64,000 nucleotides of DNA. Origin: Ottelia alismoides. Its lineage: Eukaryota > Streptophyta > Magnoliopsida > Alismatales > Hydrocharitaceae. Both the position numbers and the translations under genes were made by a program. Position 1 is the stretch's first letter. Each line of letters begins with the position of its first letter. The notes under the pieces are model-generated. The model had not been told where the DNA came from. It searched no databases and saw only the letters and a list, made by a program, of their open reading frames with translations. The stretch lies in NCBI GenBank assembly GCA_037367405.1, contig JAZKJV010000089.1, positions 494,883 to 558,882 of the forward strand, read 5' to 3'. Of this stretch, positions 58,159 to 64,000 are shown one piece after another.

Positions 58159-61100
58159 TGACGGGTCCGCAAAAGCCGCGATAAGAAATCGTTTTTATCG
58201 TTCGTGCGTGAAAATAAGTAAAATCGTTCGTTGTAGGCGGCGATCGGAACAGTCAAGAAATAACCACAAAATAATGATTCAATTTTAATCTCGTGGTTTA
58301 TGTTTATTTTACTTGGGCAAGTCCCAAGGTCGATCACAAGGAGGCAAAGGAACAACCTAGATTAATGTCTATTCAATTTTTAGTTCGGTTTTCAAGGCGG
58401 TATTTTTTTGGAATTTTTCAATGCAAGATGAGATGCAAAATGCAAATTCGGCCTATTTTAGGGACTAAAATGTAAATTTCAGTCAAACAATGTCCGAAAA
58501 ATACGAAAGTTGGCCACAATGTAAAACGTGATGAAATGAGTGCACTGTAATTTTTTTTGTAATTTTTAGACGCAATATGAATTTTTTATGAATTTTTAAG
58601 TGCAAACAGAATGATTTTCAATATTTAATTTTAATAAATATTAAACCTACTTATTTTCGAGAACTAAAATTATCTAAGATCTATCACTAGGTAATAGATC
58701 TTAGAAAAATCCTAGACCTCAAAAATGTGGGGTTTAATACCTATTAAAAATCAAACATTGAAATGCACAAATGATTTTTACAGAGCAAATAATGCATGCA
58801 AATGCAATGATTTTTGGGCACAATGTTAATCAAATTAATCTCTACGGTATTTGATTTTTGGGGAATTTTTAGAGATACGGTTAATTAACTAAGAATTTCC
58901 GAGAACAGATTGGGCAAAATATTCCAATTTCCACAAAATAATTATTTATTAATTAACCGGTCATCACAAAAATGTCCACAGCATGTCAAAATGTAGAGAA
59001 TTAAAAGATGAACAAAATGCTATTTTTAAATAAATAAAATGATGTAGAGAAAAGGTTCAAGACAAAGGGGGAACACAGGGGTACAGATGCAAATATAAAT
59101 AAATAAATAAACAAACAAGCAAAGGGCTGAAATGTAAATACCTATACCCGTGGGGGTATTCGCGCAAAATTCCCAGCAGGTCACGTGCCACGCACGTGAC
59201 CCTGGGTCGGCGGGCCTGACTGCAAAATGGAAGACCTTCAGGGGGAATATGTAAATTGCCCAAGGGGGCACGTGCGCAGCACGTGACCCCCCCGGGTGTT
59301 GCTTGCTGGGGAAGTTCCCCCACGCACGTGCGAGGGGCGTGCGGGGGGGCCTCGTGGTTCGTGCCCGGCCGACGAAGGGGCGGAGGAAAGGCGCTGCGGT
59401 GGCCGGAGTTGGCGAAGCGGAGGTGGGCTACTGGAGTCGTCGTCGGCTGTGCTCCTGCGGCGGATGGCGATGGCGGTGGTAGGCGGAGGTCGATGGCTGG
59501 CTCCAGCCAAAGCTTGGCTGAAGGCGGGGTGCCGGTGAGTCAGGCGAGGCGGAGCTGGTGGGGGCCTCGGGCTGACGAAGGCGGTGGCGTGGTGGCGCTG
59601 GAGGGGACCTCAAGCTCCTGGACGGTGGCGTCGAAGGAGTCGGCTGGCGGAGACGAAGGTCGGGGAAGCGTTGGCGGAGACGAAGGTGGTTGTCGGAGAA
59701 GCGTCGTTGTCGCGGCGGAGGTTGCGTTGTCGAAGACGAACAGTGATGCTGGAGAAGACGATCGGTGAAGCGCGGAGACGGCGGAGACGTTGGTCGGTGG
59801 TCTTGGCTCGACGAAGGACCGGAGCTTGGGCAGAGCAGCACCTGGGTGCGGGCTGCGACGGCCGTGGATGCGCGGCCGGACCTCGCCAAGAAGAAGGAGG
59901 AGGGGCCCTGTCACCGCCGCCTCCTCCAAGCTCTATCGGCCGGATGAGGATAATGGGGGTCAGGGGTGGAGATTAAATAGGGCTCTGGGGGGCGGCCGGT
60001 TGATGCGGAGGGCCGGTGGCGGCCGTTGCGAAGGTAGCGGAGGCGGCGGCGAGTTTCCGGAGGCGGGTCTGTTGGGGAGAAGACGAAGGGTCCCAGGCCG
60101 TTCGATCGGCCGAGATCGAACGGCCCGATATGGGCCATGTGGCGCGGAAGGGGCTCTCTGGCGGAGCACGTGAGGGGCACGTGCCTGGGGGCATGAGCGC
60201 CGCACGTGCGGTGATTTTAATTTTTTTTTTTATAAAAACTAAGATTTAAAAAGGCGAAAAAACCATGACACGTGGCGGCCTCTGGGGCTGCCACGTGTCA
60301 CCTCCAGAAAATTCGAAAAATAATTGTTTTGTAAAATCAAAAAGAAATAGCAAATGACCTCGGATCAAAAAAATTCCTTCACGAAAAATGCTCGTCTCGA
60401 CGAGATCTACAACTTTCATGAAGACATCAAAGCCAAATTCGGTCAAATGTGAAAAGTGAATTTTTGGGGTATCCCATGTACATAGAATACCTTGATTTTT
60501 GGGTTTTCTAATTTTTTTGTCAATTTTAAACACGATAAAAATCCGGAAAAATAAGGAAAACTCAAAGATAAATAAAAGAGACCTTAATCTAATTTTTTTT
60601 GGATTTTTATTAATAAAGAAAATATACACATAAAATACAGGTCAAAAAGCCGCGAAAATACAATGTACAAAAGAGGCCCAAAACCCAACTTTCACATACG
60701 AGCTCCGATTCACTTGAACTTGGTCTTGTTTTGAAGGTAATTGAATGTGCATTAGTTCAAAAGTGAGTAGGATCAAATCGGACACTGGATGGGGAAGATA
60801 TGTGGCTTTTAGTCCGAAAATCCTGAAACTAGGGTTTGGGTTTTTGGTCCACTTACCTGGGTTAATTATTTTTTTGTATTTTTCATTTATTCTTGTTAGT
60901 GATTTGTACACAGTGGAAGTGAGTTTGTGGTATGCGGTGTCAGCATGAATGAGTTAAAAATAGGGGAAGTTAGGCTATTCACAGGTCACTGTTGGCTTGG
61001 ATTTTTGGCCTCTTATTTTATGCAGAAATTAATGCTAAAATGCAATTCTTATGCAATCATGCCCGGATGCTAATTATACGAAATAAATGCAGAAATGCAG

Positions 61101-61162
61101 TTGATCTTGAGGGACTTGAGCCTAATTAATGAGACTTAGAGTGATGAATCCGAGATTCATCA
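58159..61162 (-). repeat. 5' LTR of element B
   Basis: 3004 bp, nearly identical to 49494-52495 throughout, including the GC-rich block and the G-boxes. TATA-like CCCTATTTAATC lies on the minus strand at 59971-59982. Both LTR termini are intact (TG...CA). Confidence 0.92.
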
Positions 61163-61167
61163 CCGAC

Positions 61168-62918
61168 ATTTTCAGGAGAGGTGCACGAGGAGCCTTATCT
61201 TCACCGGTCTGCTTTCGAGGAGTTTTGTAGAGCACAGAGATATTCAGACGTCACTGCAGAGGAGCTGATGAGCAGGACCTTCCCTTTACGCTTAGGACAT
61301 AGCCATGAGATGGCACCGACGATTGGGGAGGACATTCGAGATGTGGGGAGGATTACGCCGAGAGTTTCTACAGAGATACTTCCCTCCACGTAGAGCAGAT
61401 TTCATGCGGTCTTTGATCCACCGACTTTTCAGTAGCCCCTAGGAGCCATTGCACGAGGCATGGCCGAGGTTTTTTGACCTCTTGAGGAGATTTCCTGATC
61501 ACGGACTTCCACTGGCAGACTTGATAGAGATCTCCATGCGGGGGATGACCGCAGAGCAGATAGCACTGGTGATTACCACATGTGGCGGTGCACACCGCAG
61601 TTCCGACATTCACTTCCTGGACACCATCTCGGGTTTACTTTCTCAGAGATCTTCTTTACGAGATGTTGTAGTCAGGACAACACATGTGGACGATGCAGTA
61701 CCAGTGCGGTGTGTCACTTTACATGATGACTCAGCTTCTACACACCAGCCCGAGGACTTGGAGCAGACAACACCACTGACAGAGGAGATGACTGCCATTG
61801 CAGAGGTTCAGACCCAGAGTCTACTTGAGTTCCCGTTGGTTTTCCAGCTGGAGTTCGAGGCAGCCCCAGAGTTTCCAGTCGACGAGTCTTGGATATCAGA
61901 TCTTCTGATACTCCAGGAGCCGGAGGAGCCCTGGCTTTTGCAGCCATTGACTCAGCTACTTCAGTTTCCAGTCCCGGAGGAGTCAGTTTCCTTCTTGCAG
62001 AGACACTTCTTAGATGCAGACAGCTATCAGGACTCAGCCCAGCAGCCACCGATCGAGGAGGGACACCACTTTGAGAGTACAGACACAGAGAGTCCCCTCT
62101 TCGAGCCTTTTGTCCTCCACTTTGTTGAGACACATACACTTGCTGAGGACCAGCTGACAGCCAGCATAGCCGTAGAGTGAGGATCAGCCATAGACACTTT
62201 GCCAGCTTCCGCGGTGTTGACTAGTACCTTCTCCTGCTTCCAGATTGCCGAGACCTACACTTTTGATGATGATGCAGCCTGGTGCACCGAGTGGATACTT
62301 GATAGCAGTGCAGATGCCCATCTAGATCCTGATCCTCTTCTTGTCACTTCTGATCTTGTATCTCTCCCCGAGGGTTATCTGCGGGAGGATGCCACACTTG
62401 ATGAGTACTCGGTTTCACCTTCTGAGAGTGTTTCCGATCTGGCGGAACACGGAACCGAGTCTTTAGATCATTCTGATTCTGAGTCTTCTCACCTCGATGA
62501 CCCTCGCGAGAATGAGCCCGTTCTGGAGATATTCGATGATTTACCGGATCTGATTCTATTTCATGCATCGGATATCAGTCTTCTTCGAGAGTCTCCTGAT
62601 CTTGACCGCACATATCTTTTTGAGACACTGATTGACGTGGAGGATTCTATTACTGATCCATCCTTCTCCACATTTGATTTCTTCGGCTCTATACTCTCAC
62701 TCCAGTCTGACCCAGAGCCACTGATTTCTTTTGTGCTACCGTATCCCGATCACTGCTTTCCATATCACTGGCCGGTAGCAGACACCCACTTGATTGCATA
62801 CCTGGGTGTCTTACTTTACACTATTGAGTTCGTCGCTGTTCCCATACCGAGACTGCGACGACAGTACGACATTCGCCTTACCGATGCCGTACTGAATCTA
62901 GATACTGCATTGTTCTAG
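61168..62918 (+). pseudogene. Gag-like frame of C, second part with acidic tail
   Basis: It continues the gag core after B: FSGEVHEEPYLHRSAFEEFC, then (after a frameshift near 61320) LRREFLQRYFPPRRADFM, a TAG at 61440-61442 and EPLHEAWPRFFDLLRRFPDHGLPL. These match the Athila gag core in order. From about 61640 an acidic, Ser/Asp/Glu-rich tail of about 420 residues follows, broken by TGA at 62178-62180, and ends with PYPDHCFPYHWPVADTHLIAYLG and ALF at 62918. Two stops fit CAG or CGA origins. No protease or RT follows. The tail resembles nothing I recognise. Decayed but only lightly, so it was probably intact recently. Confidence 0.75.
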
Positions 62919-63068
62919 CCTTTGCGCCCAGCTAGGGGCATAAAAACTAGCTCTTGTTGAGAGGCACCTCAACATTGTACTCTTTTGTATATACGTGTTT
63001 CGTCTTGTTTTGATATTTCTTTCTTCCGTTCTTGTTTTCACCCCAGGTCTCGCTTAGGATTATCTTTG

Positions 63069-63525
63069 CTATACTTAGGATATTGCTCATCGTAAGTATA
63101 GGGGGTGAAAACACCGAGTTGTTCTTCGTTCTGTTTCATCACTTCTGTTGTTGCCTATACTTAAGGTTCTTCACCTTAAGTATAGGGGGAGTGATGCCCT
63201 CTCCTTCTTGTATATACTCATTGATTTTCTTCGTGTCTTGCTACCCCTGTTTTGCTGCCTATACTTAGGGATATTTCACCCTAAGTATAGGGAGGGGTAG
63301 ACGCTGTATATCCTCCACTCGGTTTTCCCTTAGTATACAACCTGCTATACTTAGGATTACTTGATCCTAAGTATAGGGGGAAGACCCGAGATCCTCTTGA
63401 TTTTCTATTTCATCTATTCATCTTTGTATATAGCCTTCCTTTTTACTTCCCTATACCTAGCACGAGTTATGTCTTGTTCATCGCTCTTGACTCTGAGGAC
63501 ATCATTCGAGCTAAGTATAGGGGGG
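63069..63525 (+). repeat. Array of five polypurine-tract inverted repeats in C
   Basis: Units at 63069-63105, 63154-63190, 63258-63297, 63345-63380 and 63449-63525. Each reads (C)CTATACTTA... loop ...TAAGTATAGGGGG. The fourth has arms CTATACTTAGGAT and ATCCTAAGTATAG; the third has TATACTTAGGG and CCCTAAGTATA. The fifth has a long loop shared with the A unit at 21378-21455. Arms keep complementarity although their inner bases differ between units (AAGG/CCTT, AGGG/CCCT, AGGAT/ATCCT), which points to selection on pairing. Confidence 0.88.
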
Positions 63526-64000
63526 TGTGTATATATTTCATATATACTTTAGCCATAACTCGTACTTTGTGTGAGTGTGTTAATAAATAAAATGGCTAAA
63601 ATCCCTAAAAATCACAAAAAATAAAAACTTTTCATGTACATAAACATTCTTTTATTTGCACATAAATAGCTAGTGTACAAATTATTTTTGTAAAAATGAT
63701 TTCATAAATCTTTTGTGTAAAGATTGTGTAAATATTTTCTTATCAAAATTATGTATATAGTACAAAATTTTTCCAAAATGTTTTGAAAATCAAAAGTTTG
63801 CAAAAATCTTGTGTAAATGTGTGTAAATACTTTTTGCAAAACTTGCACCTCATGCATCATCCATTCAAGATTTCAAAACATTTTTCAAAAATTTTGCATG
63901 TTTGTAAACTTTGTGTAAATAGCATCTTTTATACATATGTATATAGTTTTTTCTGGATGATAGTTGACATTTAAACTAGCCTGGAATCAAATTGAGAAAA
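63526..64000 (+). other. 3' noncoding region of C (partial)
   Basis: This matches A 20900-21370 in reverse orientation, with AT-rich sequence and many TTTGTAAA and TTTACA motifs. No coding frame is supported. The polypurine tract and 3' LTR of C would be expected about 1.1 to 1.6 kb further right, outside the window. Confidence 0.65.

Larger units (their letters stand above)
49489..61167 (-). mobile_element. Non-autonomous LTR retrotransposon B with an intact 908-codon frame
   Basis: 49494-61162, flanked by perfect CCGAC repeats (49489-49493 and 61163-61167). On the minus strand: 5' LTR 58159-61162, perfect tRNA-Asp primer site, leader, one long frame (54180-56906), inverted-repeat array, 3' noncoding part, polypurine tract, 3' LTR 49494-52495. 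The internal part is 5.7 kb and has no RT, RNase H or integrase. The two 3.0-kb LTRs differ at only a small share of positions by eye. This is the youngest element in the window, and enzymes would have to come from elsewhere, most likely an Athila-type partner. Confidence 0.92.
43837..64000 (+). mobile_element. Athila-derived non-autonomous element C (runs off the window)
   Basis: Plus strand: 5' LTR (43837-47574), tRNA-Asp primer site, leader, gag-like frame split by B (49128-49493 and 61168-62918), inverted-repeat array (63069-63525) and 3' noncoding sequence to the window edge. RT, RNase H and integrase are absent between the gag-like frame and the array: only about 150 bases separate the stop from the array. 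It resembles the described class of terminal-repeat retrotransposons with only a Gag domain (TR-GAG). The 3' LTR should lie beyond 64000. Confidence 0.82.

Noticed and set aside
63069..63525. CRISPR-like array
   Set aside because: Units are inverted repeats with variable loops and are shared with retrotransposon polypurine tracts; spacing and repeat identity do not fit CRISPR, and the DNA is plant nuclear.

Overview
This is a window of nuclear DNA from a flowering plant. I see no host gene in it. It consists almost entirely of long terminal repeat (LTR) retrotransposons inserted into one another, plus two hAT-type MITEs and a displaced piece of 25S rRNA gene. The plant assignment rests on three things: the Ty3/gypsy elements are of the plant Athila type (gag-protease-RT-RNaseH-integrase order, primer sites matching the tRNA-Asp 3' end, LTRs of 3 to 3.7 kb); the Ty1/copia elements are plant-like; and the rRNA piece matches plant 25S. 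The species cannot be named from this sequence. I use letters F, E, A, D, C, B for the gypsy-type elements and CpA, CpB for the copia elements.

Layout. 1-5241: right end (5' LTR and leader) of a minus-strand Athila-type element F, with a hAT MITE in its leader. 5242-16278: copia element CpA (plus strand), split by gypsy element E (6454-11240, 5-bp target duplication GTTGC) and cut in its 3' LTR by A. 16279-33489: A, a decayed but structurally full Athila element on the minus strand whose 5' LTR carries a 2.5-kb internal inversion. 33490-35161: a sense-strand piece of 25S rRNA gene, joined directly to CpB (35162-39234), a 5'-truncated copia fragment. 39235-43836: D, an Athila relic reduced to LTR, leader and LTR, with a second hAT MITE. 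43837-64000: C, a plus-strand Athila derivative that has a gag-like frame but no RT or integrase before its 3' noncoding region; it is split by B. 49489-61167: B, a young minus-strand element with two nearly identical 3-kb LTRs, a perfect CCGAC duplication, a perfect tRNA-Asp primer site, and one intact 908-codon frame without RT or integrase.

How the parts relate. A is the autonomous design (Gag, protease, RT, RNase H, integrase) but is dead. B and C keep only the cis-acting parts and one unusual protein each, and look like parasites that borrow enzymes from an Athila relative. Three cis features are shared: a primer site for tRNA-Asp; a small hairpin in the leader (GGGG-AGAGYAA-CCCC type) in A, B, C and F; and, downstream of the coding part of A, B and C, an array of short inverted repeats in which each arm ends in the same motif as the polypurine tract (AAGTATAGGGGG). 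The array and the intact B protein are the least familiar objects here and the best candidates for an undescribed system.

Insertion order from nesting: CpA is older than F, E and A; D is older than C; C is older than B. Most premature stops in A, CpA, C and E look like CAG to TAG or CGA to TGA changes, as expected from deamination of methylated cytosine in silenced elements; the B frame has none.
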